The notes below the pieces were generated by a model. The model saw only the letters and a program-made list of their open reading frames with translations. It did not search any database and was not told the DNA's origin. From positions 1-40,257 of the forward strand of contig WGMU01000132.1 of NCBI GenBank assembly GCA_016124895.1: a stretch of DNA of 40,257 nt, in the 5' to 3' direction. Positions 20,301 to 28,683 of the stretch are shown one piece after another (within the stretch, counting starts at the first letter, position 1; every line of letters starts with the position of its first letter). Origin of the DNA: a bacterium. Lineage in GTDB: Bacteria; Planctomycetota; Planctomycetia; Planctomycetales; Planctomycetaceae. Position numbers and translations under genes: made by a program.

Positions 20301-23300
20301 GGCGCTGCGCGAGTATAAGTCGCACACGGAAAGTGTCGTGCTGACCATTCGCGCCGCGGGCGACCTCGCGGAAGCAAAACGGGATCAGGATTACGACAGT
20401 TTTGCACGCGCACGTTTCGCGTACGAGGAAGCTCTGGCGCTGTGGTCCCGCAACCGCCGCGCCCGAGAGGGACTGACTGAAACCCGCTACGAGTATGCAA
20501 AATGCGCGAAAGCGAAAGGCGACTTCGACCTTGGCATGTCGCTGCTCGACGTGAAGAACGAGCAGCACAAAAAGCTGTATGACGAACTCGACGCCGCGAA
20601 GCAGACCGTCCTCGCGCGTGAACGGCAGCTCGAAGAGCACAAGCGCCGCAGTGCCCGGCAGCAGAAGATTATTCAGACGATCGTCGTAGTTGCACTCCTT
20701 GTCGTTTCGGCGCTGGGCACATTTGCGGGATTCCAGTGGCAGGATGCCGTCATGCAGAAAGGCATCGCCGAGCAGAAGCGGCAGGAAGCCGAAGACGCTC
20801 AGAAGAAGGAGGCCGAACAGCGACTCATTGCTCAGGCCAATTTTGAGGAAGCTGAGAAGCAGCGTGAGATCGCAGAAGAGAACTTCGAGGAAGCCGAGAA
20901 GCAACGCACGATTGCGCAGAAGAACTTCGAGGAAGCTGAGACTCAGCGCAAGGTTGCCGTTCAGGCAAAAGAGGACGAAGAGAAACAACGCCTCATCGCC
21001 GACGAAAAGCGTAAGGAAGCCGTCGTTGCCCAGATGAAAGCTGAGGAAGCTCAGAAGAAAGAAGCTGAGCAACGCATGGTCGCGCAGAAAAACTTTGAAG
21101 AGGCCGAGAAGCAACGCAAGGCTGCCGTCGCTGCCAAAGAAGCAGAAGAGAAACAGAAACAACTCGCTCAGAAGAACTTCGAAGAAGCGGAAAAGCAGCG
21201 AAAGATTGCCGACGAGAAACGCAAAGAAGCCGTCGTCGCTCAGACGAAGGCCGAAGTCGCTCAGAAGAAAGAAGCTGAGCAACGCATGGTCGCGCAGAAG
21301 AACTTTGAAGAGGCCGAGAAGCAGCGCAAAGCCGCGGTCGCCGCACGTGAAGCAGAAGAGAAACAGAAACAGATCGCTCAGAAGAACTTCGAGGAAGCGG
21401 AGAAACAGCGGAAGATTGCCGTGGCAGCCAAAGACGCCGAAGAAGAGCAGGCCTACATCGCTCGGATCGGCCTCGCCGATGCCCGTATCCGCGAGAATGC
21501 GTTCGACACGGCGCTCGCCATTCTCCACGATTGCCCGCCGCGACTGCGCGACTGGGAATGGGGCCGGCTGATGCATCTGTGTACGCTGAGTATCGGCTCG
21601 TTTGACAACGGAGCCCCGGTTGAAGCAATTGCGGTCTCACCGGATCACAAACGCTTTGTCACCGGCGGCTGGAACGGGCAGGCGGTCATCTGGGACGCCG
21701 ACAGCGGCCAGGCTCTGCTGCGTCTGCCGCATGGTGGCCTGTATGTCCACTCGGTCGACTGGTCGCGCGACGGCCGCTGGATCGCCACCGGCAGCAATGA
21801 CACCGTCAATGGTTACGTGCAGCTCTGGGATGCCGAGACCGGCCAGCGCGTCGATCGTCGCTTTGGAGACGGTCGGAACACGGCTTCCTCACACACCGAT
21901 GAAGTGCTCAGCGTGCGGTTCTCGGCCGACGGCGCGAAACTGCTGACAGCCTCGTACGACATGACCGCACGGCTGTGGAACGTCGAATCCGGAGCCCAGC
22001 TCCGCCGATTCCTCGGTCATACCTGGTGGGTCTGGGATGCGGAGTTCTCACCTGACGAGAAAACCATCGTAACCGCGGGCCAGGACGGGAAAGCCTTCCT
22101 GTGGGATACCGAAACCGGTGAGCCGGGCGCTCCATTTACCGGGCATGACGGCCCCATCTTCTCCGCCTCGTTCTCACCCGACGGCGTCTACGTCGCGACA
22201 GGCGGGTACGACAAACGCGTACTGATCTGGAAACCCGCCGATGTCCGGCCATACGACTTCCGCCGTCTGCAGTCAAAGAATGGAAACGTCATTCCAGAGC
22301 CGCGGTTTACAGCGCTCGATGGCCACTCCGGCCCGGTCCGCAGCGTTCGGTACTCGGAAGACGGCCAGTTTCTGATCAGCGGCAGCGACGACAACACCAT
22401 CAGACTGTGGAGCACTGAAGGCGGCCAGCTCGTCAAGTCGTTCCGTGGTCACGACGGCGCTGTTCGCGCGGTCGCCTTCGCTCGACAGAACGCTCAGATT
22501 CTCTCAGCCAGTCACGACAACCGAATCCGCAAATGGGACATCGGTCAGTACGAGGAAGTCCGCACGCTGCAGGGCCAGGTGCTGGAAGGCCACGAAGATG
22601 CCATTCTGTCGGCCAGCTTTTCGCCGAGTGGTCAGCAGATTGTGACCGCCAGCCGCGACCGCACGGCGCGAACATGGGACGCAATGTCCGGCCAGACGCT
22701 GAAGGTCTTCAGCGAAGGCCATGCCTTCCTAGCGTCGTCCGCAGCGTTCTTCCCCGGTGGCCGGCGACTGGCGACCGGAGCCGTTGATAACACCGTTCGC
22801 GTCTGGGATGTCGACTCCGGAACGCAGTTGTTTGTGCTCGAACATACCGGCCGCTCGGCCGCACTGGCGATCTCGCACGACGGACGCTGGATCGTGACTG
22901 GCAGCGATTCCCGCACCGCGAAGATCTGGGACGCCGACAGTGGCGAACTCAAATTTGAACTGACGGGCAACGGGCAGGGGCAGACAGGCCATCAGAACGA
23001 AGTGACCGCTGTCGCCGTCTCTCCCGATAGCCGGCTGGTCCTGACGGGGGATGCCCGCGGGCGGGTCCTGCTCTGGGATCTGCCGACCCGGAAGATCATC
23101 CGTCAGTTCAACGGCCACAGCCGCATGCGAATCTCTGCAGCCACCTTTGTGCCCGGAACAGATCGCATTCTGACTGCCTGTGCAGACAAAACCGTTGCTC
23201 AATGGAATCTCAAAACGGGTAAAGAAGAGGCCGCGCTGATTCTCCGTCATCCGGACTCGGTCATTTCGATGAGTCTGCGACCCGGAACGAAGCAGGTTCT

Positions 23301-24426
23301 GACTGCTACCGCAGATGGCAGCGTCCGCCTGTGGGATATTGACAAGGCAGAAGTCCTCGCCACTCTGGATGGCGGCGGTGCAGCGACGCACGTTGCGATC
23401 GACGAAAGCGGTCAATGGGGTCTGTCTGTCGATTCCGATGCGCGGAAAATTACCGTCTGGCCGCTCGAAGGTGCCAGCGGATCGATTCCGCCGACGAGAG
23501 CTGTCAGCGTCAATTCGCAACTCTGGGCGGCGATCTTTGCTCCGTCCCGCAACGGCCTGAGCATCGTCACGCTGGGCGGATCGGATGCCCGGATTGTCTC
23601 TGTTGAAAACAGCGAGACGCAGACGACCTTCAGCCCGCACGGGATCGTCGCGTCCGCGAACTACTCGCCGGATGGCAAGCGGATCGTCACGGGAAGCTGG
23701 GATGGATCCGCTCGCGTCTGGGATACCGACACGGGTGCCGACGTGCTCAAACTGGCTGGTGACGATGGGCACACCGGAGTCGTCAACTCGGCAGTCTTCT
23801 CTCCCGATCCGACAGGATCCCGCATTCTGACGGCCAGTGACGACGGCACCGCCAAAGTCTGGGACGCAAAAACCGGCCAGCTTCTGCTGACGCTGAAAGG
23901 TCATACCGATCGAGTCCGCCACGCGGTGTACTCGCCGGATGGTGCGCTGATTCTGACGGCTTCGAGCGATCGCACTGCGCGACTCTGGAACGCTCAAACC
24001 GGCGCACCCGACGGTCAACCATTGCAAGGGCACGAATGGGCGATTCTCTCTGCTGCGTTTTCATCGGACGGTTCGCGGATCATTACCGGCAGCGAGGACA
24101 ACACGGCCCGCATCTGGGATGTGAAAACCGGCGAGTCCATCGCCACGCTGACCGGTCACACGGCCCGCGTCACTTCTGTCACGTTCGCGCCGGGTCAGCG
24201 TCGGGCCGTGACCGCCAGCCAGGACGGCACCGTCAAGGTCTGGGACATTGACAGCGCGGAAGAGGTCCTGACACTGGACGGCCACACCCGCGAAGTCACC
24301 TCGGTGACGTTCTCACCAGACGGACGCTTTCTGCTCTCGGCCAGCCAGGACGGCCGGGCGATCGTCTGGCTGACGACCGACTGGCATGGAACAGCTCCGA
24401 CGGCTGTCGCAGTGACTGCTGAGTAA
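17314..24426 (+). CDS. Membrane-spanning Ser/Thr protein kinase with repeat arrays and WD40 propellers
   Basis: This is a 2370-residue predicted protein kinase of the bacterial PknB-like type. I start it at ATG 17314; an in-frame GTG lies 6 bp upstream and residue numbers here count from it. Order of parts: 11-residue Leu/Pro repeats (about 25-254); acidic array of repeated D/E-S-F/Y-x-x-T motifs (about 373-640); kinase domain from about 710 with GEGGMG loop, HRDLKPEN (catalytic Asp near 858), DWG in place of DFG (876) and APE; one hydrophobic span (about 1121-1143) preceded by basic residues; Glu/Lys/Gln coiled coil (about 1147-1385); then about 20 WD40 repeats (about 1430-2370). The positive-inside rule puts the kinase in the cytoplasm and the propellers outside. 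WD40 domains normally bind proteins, so a receptor-like kinase sensing an envelope partner is a reasonable inference. Substrates are unknown. Confidence 0.93.
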   Translation: MATENGSNPGTPESELIRALGDLPESVLAELQELPPDFLERLAAQPPEVLDGLTRLPLATLKSMAGLSAAMLTWIGTVSDRVAAGLDSAALTRLVSLAQDSRASLRQLQRLSPAILRSLTGLPSGVLNSLVALPPELLQQLPSVFSATAETLDEIPSLKDLSDDASPELIATLDQMPAGAIESLSSLSPESLATVAELKPETLQALGELTPEAAETLSDIPENVLSTVFELPLAEADSLDTLDPTLLAALSQTKGSGPATTDTISASPEPSVPRQIIVQLGRQSGGSSRILGRLLSEARSLKDIQQSSLQFVDDDDPSTLDTLPEIAADTLAAGDASDDAGDSRDGRATLPESVPLDAAAESNDTFDDDEDSFDQTMQSDEWSSEGLSVFDQSDSAAGDADDVSADDASADGALSDDASADSGATMESADFSHAIEPEGLSNEESYDQTVQIPEEGISDESFSQTVALDENSRAAVREATQTLSDDDDSFGETVQSDDFQAAFDSHEEFPDADDSYSATVESGEGWSSEGLSALERDGSGDRPNQTMQSDDWQKPAVNSPSDSDEDSYAATIQSSDLPGGGTEEFSSADDDADSFGATMQTGSVDGFGDDADSFDMTVQSGENATHDESFGQTLESAELDNDVKATMADAWGTDFSSNARPGMTIKSDSLEQSSGKNTLIITPKQLSTRNVKDYNKGRALPEPENPDYELIKKLGEGGMGVVYVARQRSIDREVALKMLKAKTAKDKEQRAKFLTEAVVTGELDHPNIVPIYDVGASPDDALFYAMKKVEGTPWLDDLKEAFKSLETIDPSLTDEEDIAEARRRNRANYLSRHLDILTRVADAVAFAHDRGVIHRDLKPENVMLGAFNEVLVMDWGLAYSTDDFRKSGSITESTSMGGTPAYMAPEMATGPIKKIGAHSDIYLLGAILFEVVTGKPPHAGKNAMKCLMAAARNQIRDVDEDKVNEIDPTGELLAIARKAMETKSEDRFKTVAEMQAALREYKSHTESVVLTIRAAGDLAEAKRDQDYDSFARARFAYEEALALWSRNRRAREGLTETRYEYAKCAKAKGDFDLGMSLLDVKNEQHKKLYDELDAAKQTVLARERQLEEHKRRSARQQKIIQTIVVVALLVVSALGTFAGFQWQDAVMQKGIAEQKRQEAEDAQKKEAEQRLIAQANFEEAEKQREIAEENFEEAEKQRTIAQKNFEEAETQRKVAVQAKEDEEKQRLIADEKRKEAVVAQMKAEEAQKKEAEQRMVAQKNFEEAEKQRKAAVAAKEAEEKQKQLAQKNFEEAEKQRKIADEKRKEAVVAQTKAEVAQKKEAEQRMVAQKNFEEAEKQRKAAVAAREAEEKQKQIAQKNFEEAEKQRKIAVAAKDAEEEQAYIARIGLADARIRENAFDTALAILHDCPPRLRDWEWGRLMHLCTLSIGSFDNGAPVEAIAVSPDHKRFVTGGWNGQAVIWDADSGQALLRLPHGGLYVHSVDWSRDGRWIATGSNDTVNGYVQLWDAETGQRVDRRFGDGRNTASSHTDEVLSVRFSADGAKLLTASYDMTARLWNVESGAQLRRFLGHTWWVWDAEFSPDEKTIVTAGQDGKAFLWDTETGEPGAPFTGHDGPIFSASFSPDGVYVATGGYDKRVLIWKPADVRPYDFRRLQSKNGNVIPEPRFTALDGHSGPVRSVRYSEDGQFLISGSDDNTIRLWSTEGGQLVKSFRGHDGAVRAVAFARQNAQILSASHDNRIRKWDIGQYEEVRTLQGQVLEGHEDAILSASFSPSGQQIVTASRDRTARTWDAMSGQTLKVFSEGHAFLASSAAFFPGGRRLATGAVDNTVRVWDVDSGTQLFVLEHTGRSAALAISHDGRWIVTGSDSRTAKIWDADSGELKFELTGNGQGQTGHQNEVTAVAVSPDSRLVLTGDARGRVLLWDLPTRKIIRQFNGHSRMRISAATFVPGTDRILTACADKTVAQWNLKTGKEEAALILRHPDSVISMSLRPGTKQVLTATADGSVRLWDIDKAEVLATLDGGGAATHVAIDESGQWGLSVDSDARKITVWPLEGASGSIPPTRAVSVNSQLWAAIFAPSRNGLSIVTLGGSDARIVSVENSETQTTFSPHGIVASANYSPDGKRIVTGSWDGSARVWDTDTGADVLKLAGDDGHTGVVNSAVFSPDPTGSRILTASDDGTAKVWDAKTGQLLLTLKGHTDRVRHAVYSPDGALILTASSDRTARLWNAQTGAPDGQPLQGHEWAILSAAFSSDGSRIITGSEDNTARIWDVKTGESIATLTGHTARVTSVTFAPGQRRAVTASQDGTVKVWDIDSAEEVLTLDGHTREVTSVTFSPDGRFLLSASQDGRAIVWLTTDWHGTAPTAVAVTAE
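17380..18069 (+). repeat. Array of about 21 eleven-residue (33-bp) Leu/Pro repeats
   Basis: Residues 25-254 of the kinase divide almost perfectly into 11-residue units with consensus L-P-P-E-x-L-x-x-L-x-x. Examples are LPESVLAELQE, LPPDFLERLAA, LSPAILRSLTG, LKPETLQALGE and LTPEAAETLSD. One unit (IPSLKDLSDD) has 10 residues. Proline at position 2 and Leu at positions 1, 6 and 9 suggest short helices joined by turns, that is a helical solenoid rather than a continuous coiled coil. Confidence 0.88.
18424..19230 (+). repeat. Array of about ten D/E-S-F/Y-x-x-T phospho-acceptor-like motifs
   Basis: Copies include DSFDQTMQS (18424), ESYDQTVQ (18643), ESFSQTVA (18691), DSFGETVQS (18775), DSYSATVES (18853), NQTMQS (18943), DSYAATIQS (19009), DSFGATMQ (19090), DSFDMTVQS (19147) and ESFGQTLES (19195). 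They lie in Asp/Glu/Ser-rich, probably disordered sequence directly before the kinase domain. The conserved Thr in an acidic context is typical of kinase autophosphorylation or FHA-docking sites; that role is inference. Confidence 0.85.
20750..21450 (+). repeat. Coiled-coil repeat region, 210-bp near-identical unit
   Basis: The phrases QKNFEEAEKQRK and AVAAKEAEEKQ alternate through the segment linking the membrane span to the WD40 domain. A 210-bp (70-residue) unit beginning GCTGAGCAACGCATGGTCGC at 21064 repeats at 21274 with very similar DNA. The recent duplication sets the length of a charged stalk. Confidence 0.85.
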
Positions 24427-24887
24427 AGAGACGTGAACGTTGCAATTCCCGCTGTTCAGAATCCACCGGCAGGTCCGGTTATTCCGGATGGCGAACCTGC
24501 ACGTGTCGTTCGTAGTCTGATGCAGGCAGGACGTCGCGCGGTCAGAGGAATGGTTCAACTTCTGCCGCTTCCCCGTTCGATGCTGACTGTAACGGGTTCG
24601 GCCAGAGACGACCGAGCCCATGCCTGTTCGTTGAGAGTCGCCATGCAAATCGCGCCGCCTCGCTATCTGATCCGGCCGCTGGCCAGCAACTGCGTCTGTA
24701 CCAGGCCGGCCTGAGCGTTCCCGCCAGGCCGGATGCCCGTGTCGCACAGCGGGTTTCTCGCTGCTGCCGACAGTCGCGGTTCCGTCGAAGCCGCCGCTCG
24801 CGCCAGCCTGCCCACTTCGACGCCCGCCGCATGGACCGAACCCTCTCTGCCCTTCCCCGCGGCAGTTTTCAGAAAGCCCAGGAAGTC
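24427..24887. other. Intergenic region with a GC-rich hairpin, no supported gene
   Basis: This 461-bp gap separates the kinase stop from the acetyltransferase start. It contains a perfect 12-bp palindrome (CAGGCCGGCCTG, 24702-24713) that can also pair with CAGGCCGG at 24725-24732 around an 11-nt loop. No T-run follows, so it is not a classic terminator. A 93-codon GTG frame (24433-24714) shows no recognisable domain and I did not call it. Confidence 0.5.
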
Positions 24888-25823
24888 ATGGCTACTGACC
24901 TTTCCCTTCGAGCCCGTATCCCGCAACTCACTGACCGCATCGTCGCGTCCTACTCAGACATCGGATCGATCAATCATCTCGGCCACTGCCCGCTGCCGAA
25001 CTCAAGCAAGGTCGTCGAGATCGCTGAGACACTGAAAGAAATTCTGTTCCCCGGTTACCGCCAGCGGGAAAACCTCAACTTTGACAACGTCGTCTACTAC
25101 GTTGGCGATCTGGTCGACTCGCTGCACGACACGCTGACCGAGCAGATTTCACGAGCCCTCCGTTACGGAGCCGACGTCCTCGGTGAGCCCTGCGACCGGG
25201 AGCGTCTGGCTGACTTCGAGATGATCGCTCAGGAAAAGGCAATTCAGTTTCTCGAAACGCTGCCGGACATCCGCAGCATGCTGGCCAGCGACGTCAAAGC
25301 TGCTCACGACGGCGACCCGGCCTCGAAGGCGTACGACGAAATCATCTTCTGCTACCCCGGTCTGGAAGCAATCACGATCTACCGCCTCGCCCACGAACTG
25401 CACCTGCTGGGAGTCCCGCTGATTCCGCGAATGCTTGGCGAATGGGCTCACAGTCGCACGGGCATCGACATTCACCCTGGTGCGAACATCGGCCCGTCGT
25501 TCTTTATCGATCACGGCACCGGCGTCGTGATCGGCGAAACGTGCGACATCGCGGCCAACGTCAAGCTGTACCAGGGCGTAACGCTCGGCGCCGTCAGCTT
25601 CCCGCGCGACTCCGACGGCAACATCATCCGCGGCCAGAAACGTCACCCGACGCTCGAAGAAGGCGTCGTCATTTACTCGAACGCGACCGTCCTCGGCGGC
25701 GAAACCGTCATCGGAGCGAACTCGGTGATCGGTGCCAGCGTTTCAATCATGAACAAGAAGATCGCCCCGAACACGATGGTCACGGTGGATAAGCCGACGC
25801 TGCGGTTCCGTGAAGCGTCTTGA
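24888..25823 (+). CDS. cysE: Serine O-acetyltransferase
   Basis: This enzyme transfers the acetyl group from acetyl-CoA to L-serine, giving O-acetylserine, the precursor for cysteine synthesis in the cytoplasm. I choose ATG 24888 (311 aa) because AGGAAG lies just upstream; an in-frame ATG at 24831 would add 19 residues. The N-terminal half is helical. The C-terminal half is a left-handed beta-helix of hexapeptide repeats: [12 protein letters not shown] (Asp194), [13 protein letters not shown] (His209), [10 protein letters not shown], and [13 protein letters not shown] (His253). These match the catalytic Asp/His pair and conserved His of CysE. The length exceeds E. coli CysE (about 273 aa) and resembles the longer N-terminal-extended type. 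The gene is monocistronic and convergent with the helicase gene. No cysteine synthase gene is adjacent. Confidence 0.93.
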   Translation: MATDLSLRARIPQLTDRIVASYSDIGSINHLGHCPLPNSSKVVEIAETLKEILFPGYRQRENLNFDNVVYYVGDLVDSLHDTLTEQISRALRYGADVLGEPCDRERLADFEMIAQEKAIQFLETLPDIRSMLASDVKAAHDGDPASKAYDEIIFCYPGLEAITIYRLAHELHLLGVPLIPRMLGEWAHSRTGIDIHPGANIGPSFFIDHGTGVVIGETCDIAANVKLYQGVTLGAVSFPRDSDGNIIRGQKRHPTLEEGVVIYSNATVLGGETVIGANSVIGASVSIMNKKIAPNTMVTVDKPTLRFREAS

Positions 25824-25826
25824 GGG

Positions 25827-25904
25827 AATGGCCAATGCACGAGTGACCAATGACCAAAGCCGCGGGCAGGCGTTACTGGTCATTGGCCATTCAGATATTG
25901 GTCA
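25827..25904. repeat. CCAATGA-type heptanucleotide repeat cluster
   Basis: Copies of AATGGCCAATG, TGACCAATGACCA and their complements (GGTCATTGGCCATT, ATTGGTCATT) are packed into about 80 bp. The cluster continues through the helicase stop codon, so the last residues of that protein (MTNI) are encoded by repeat sequence. Confidence 0.6.
25841..25891. terminator. Candidate bidirectional hairpin between convergent genes
   Basis: TGACCAATGACCA (about 25844-25856) and TGGTCATTGGCCA (25877-25889) are complementary except for one position and enclose about 20 nt. The sequence lies between the convergent acetyltransferase and helicase genes. It is built from CCAATGA/GCCAATG heptamers, so it may be a dispersed repeat serving as a terminator. 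There is no strong T-run. Confidence 0.45.
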
Positions 25905-28626
25905 TTTCAAATGGATCCTCCGGCCAGGCGTGCTTTGGATATCGTCCCCTCAGATCCTTGCGCACCTGCGGGTAGCCGTTTTTCCAGAAGCTGGCCAGGT
26001 CGTCGGTGATCTGCTGCGGACGGTTGTTCGGAGCCAGCAGGTGCAGCAGGACAGGGACTCGGCCGCGGGCGATACGCGGGCTTTCAGTCAGCCCAAACGC
26101 GTCCTGAATCTTCACCGCCAGAATCGGCGGTCGTCCCGCTTCGTACTGCAGGCGGTACTGCCGGTCATTTGGCAGCGTCAGTTTCTCGGGAGCTTCCTGG
26201 TCGAACGACGTTAGCTGCTGCCAGTCAAAGCGGGCTTTGACCGCGTCCAGCCAGCGTGCGGATTTCAGCTCGGCAAATGACAGCGACGTTCGACAGAAGC
26301 CGCAAAGAACTTCCTCAAGAAAAGCTCGGTCAAGGTCGGGCAGTTCGAGTTCCGGAAGCCACTCGCGCAGGCAGGCAGTTCGATTCAGAAACGACATCAA
26401 AGCTGTGTCGTCGCTCGGGAAAACCTGCTCCCAGGCCGCCACCGCTTCGCGGAACAGGACGTCGGCCGTCTCGTCGTTCGGCGTGACTTCGATCCCCGTT
26501 TCGTCCAGAAGGAGTTGATCCCAGTACGTCCGGCGTTTCGCCACAACCTTCTTCTGCGATGGATGGAAGAACGACTCGGTGACGGTGCGTAACTGCTCGA
26601 TCGGCAGCCATTCCCGCTCGACAGCCGACGCCTTTCGGACAATCGCCTCGCCGCGTCCACCTTCGACGTCGATCGCCAGCAGCAGTTCGGCATCAGACAC
26701 GCCGCATTGCGGAGCGAGTCGCACGCCGTGCCCGTTGGCGAGCACCCCGCGTGACTCGCGCGGCCCACGGCGTTTGACCAGCCGATCGGGAAAGGCCGCC
26801 AGCAGAGCCTGCATCAGCGCGTCATCGGATTCGGGCGCCGCGCCGCCGAGGATCGCATCCCAGATGTCGCCTCCAGATTGCGCTGCGGCCGCGTCGGCAT
26901 CCCGGCCCGGATCGTCGCCGCTGCCGACAAGAGACTCGCGCAGTTCACGCACCAGTTGCTGCTGAGTTCGCTGCATGAACCGGGCAACGCTGACGTTGAT
27001 CTCGCCGAATGGGAACTGCGTCGTTCCGGTTTGCTTAAACTGCTGCAGTGCGCGCACGCGTTCGACGATGTCGGATTCCGACGAGCCGCTTCGATCACGA
27101 CCTTCCGCCGACGCCCCAGACCCCCGACCGCTCATCCCGGCATGTCGACGTCGAGCTTTCTTCCCACGCGGCGGCCCCTTGCCGAACGACTTTGACGTGC
27201 GGCCGAACGAACCCCCTCCGCTCGGCGCAGCGCGACCACCGACCACTCCACTGGCAGCCGTTCTCAAAAAGGGATCGCGCTCCGTCAACATCGCAGCCGT
27301 CAGAGCCGCAGCCTCAACGCAGTCCAGCCGCTGCCCTTCGATCAGCAATCGTCCGATCCGAGGCTGCACCGGCAGTCGGACGAGCTTACGGCCGAGGTCG
27401 GTCACGCCGGATTCGTCGACCGCTCCCAGTCGCCGCAGCAGCGCTTCCGCCTGCTCGAACGCGGTTTCGTCCGGCGCTTCAAACCACGGAAAGGCCCGCA
27501 CGTCGCTTTCGCCCCAGGCCAGCAACTGCAGCACCGGCCCCGACAGATCAACGCGGCGAATCTCGGGCGTTTCTGCGTCCGGACGAATCCTGTTCGAGGC
27601 TTCGTCCCACAGCCGCAGACAGAAGCCCGGCCTGACACGTCCCGCTCGCCCGGTCCGCTGATCGGCCGACGCTTTGGAAATCGGACCGAGTTCCAGACGA
27701 TCGAGCCCGACGGCCGGATCGAATCGCATCGTTCGAGCGAGTCCAGAATCGACGACGACGGTCACACCTTCGATTGTGATCGACGTTTCGGCAACATTGG
27801 TTGAAAGCACGATTTTCCGCTGCGGACCGGGCCACAAAGCTGCGTCCTGCTGCTCGGGAGGCAGGTCGCCGAACAGTTCGCGGACGACAACGTGAAACTC
27901 GCGGGCGAGCGATTCAATTCGCCGCGTGGTACGTTTGATCTCGCCAACGCCGGGCAGAAACACCAGCACGTCGCCATCCGTCCGCGGCAGCACGCGGCTC
28001 AAACCTTCGGCAATCAGTTCAGGAAGTTCGCGCGGATCGCGGCGGCGCAGGTATTCAATATCAACCGGATACAGCCGTCCTTCGCTCGCAACCGCCGGAC
28101 AACCACCGAGGTACTCGGCCACCGGCTGTGGGTCGAGCGTTGCCGACATCACTACGATCTTCAGCTCAGGCCGCACCGTCTGCTGAACGCGTCGGGCCAT
28201 CGCCAGAGCCAGATCACTGTTGAGATTCCGCTCGTGAAACTCGTCAAAGACAACCGCCACCACGCCTTCGAGAAACGGGTCAGACTGCAGTCGCCGCAGC
28301 AGCACGCCCTCCGTCATCACGATCAGTCGAGTGTCGCGACCGACGCGCCGATCAAACCGCACGACGTACCCGACTTCCTGGCCGAGAAAGCAGTCCCGCT
28401 CATCCGCAATTCGCCGCGCCGCAGCCCGAGCCGCCAGCCGCCGCGGCTGCACCACGATGACCGCTCCGTCACCACACAACCCGGCATCCAGCAACGCCGG
28501 CGGGACACGCGTCGTCTTGCCCGCCCCTGTCGGAGCCCGCAGAACGGCACTGTCACTCGTTCGCAAGGCGTCCAGCAACTCCGGCAGCACGGCATTAATC
28601 GGCAGATCGTCAGAAGGACTCGGCAT
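25891..28626 (-). CDS. hrpB: ATP-dependent helicase HrpB
   Basis: A 911-residue DEAH-family (superfamily 2) ATP-dependent RNA helicase of the HrpB type; its physiological substrate is not established in most bacteria. Visible motifs: Walker A APTGAGKTT (31-39), DEFH box (128-131), SAT (161-163), STNVAETSITI, and QRTGRAGR (motif VI). The helicase-associated and HrpB C-terminal regions follow. It is longer than E. coli HrpB (about 810-820 aa). The excess includes a Gly/Arg/Lys/Ser-rich low-complexity insertion at roughly residues 455-520 between the helicase core and C-terminal part. The C-terminal residues MTNI are read from intergenic repeat sequence. It stands alone, convergent with the acetyltransferase gene, and the co-oriented SGNH gene lies just upstream of its start. 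Confidence 0.94.
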   Translation of the reverse strand: MPSPSDDLPINAVLPELLDALRTSDSAVLRAPTGAGKTTRVPPALLDAGLCGDGAVIVVQPRRLAARAAARRIADERDCFLGQEVGYVVRFDRRVGRDTRLIVMTEGVLLRRLQSDPFLEGVVAVVFDEFHERNLNSDLALAMARRVQQTVRPELKIVVMSATLDPQPVAEYLGGCPAVASEGRLYPVDIEYLRRRDPRELPELIAEGLSRVLPRTDGDVLVFLPGVGEIKRTTRRIESLAREFHVVVRELFGDLPPEQQDAALWPGPQRKIVLSTNVAETSITIEGVTVVVDSGLARTMRFDPAVGLDRLELGPISKASADQRTGRAGRVRPGFCLRLWDEASNRIRPDAETPEIRRVDLSGPVLQLLAWGESDVRAFPWFEAPDETAFEQAEALLRRLGAVDESGVTDLGRKLVRLPVQPRIGRLLIEGQRLDCVEAAALTAAMLTERDPFLRTAASGVVGGRAAPSGGGSFGRTSKSFGKGPPRGKKARRRHAGMSGRGSGASAEGRDRSGSSESDIVERVRALQQFKQTGTTQFPFGEINVSVARFMQRTQQQLVRELRESLVGSGDDPGRDADAAAAQSGGDIWDAILGGAAPESDDALMQALLAAFPDRLVKRRGPRESRGVLANGHGVRLAPQCGVSDAELLLAIDVEGGRGEAIVRKASAVEREWLPIEQLRTVTESFFHPSQKKVVAKRRTYWDQLLLDETGIEVTPNDETADVLFREAVAAWEQVFPSDDTALMSFLNRTACLREWLPELELPDLDRAFLEEVLCGFCRTSLSFAELKSARWLDAVKARFDWQQLTSFDQEAPEKLTLPNDRQYRLQYEAGRPPILAVKIQDAFGLTESPRIARGRVPVLLHLLAPNNRPQQITDDLASFWKNGYPQVRKDLRGRYPKHAWPEDPFEMTNI

Positions 28627-28628
28627 CA

Positions 28629-28656
28629 GCAGTTAGCGATTGGCAGTTAACGATTA
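28629..28656. repeat. 14-bp tandem repeat (GCAGTTAGCGATTG type)
   Basis: GCAGTTAGCGATTG (28629-28642) is followed directly by GCAGTTAACGATTA (28643-28656), which differs at two positions. It lies in the 57-bp gap between the SGNH gene stop and the helicase start. It resembles the short heptamer-based repeats at the other end of the helicase gene. Confidence 0.65.
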
Positions 28657-28683
28657 GAGGCAGACGCAGGCATCGGTTACTGG

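Noticed and set aside
19033-21576. 847-codon minus-strand frame opposite the kinase
   Set aside because: It mirrors the coiled coil (Leu/Phe-rich repeats) and the kinase domain; the plus strand has clear kinase motifs.
24433-24714. 93-codon GTG frame downstream of the kinase
   Set aside because: No ribosome site and no recognisable domain; the coding-like signal is weak.
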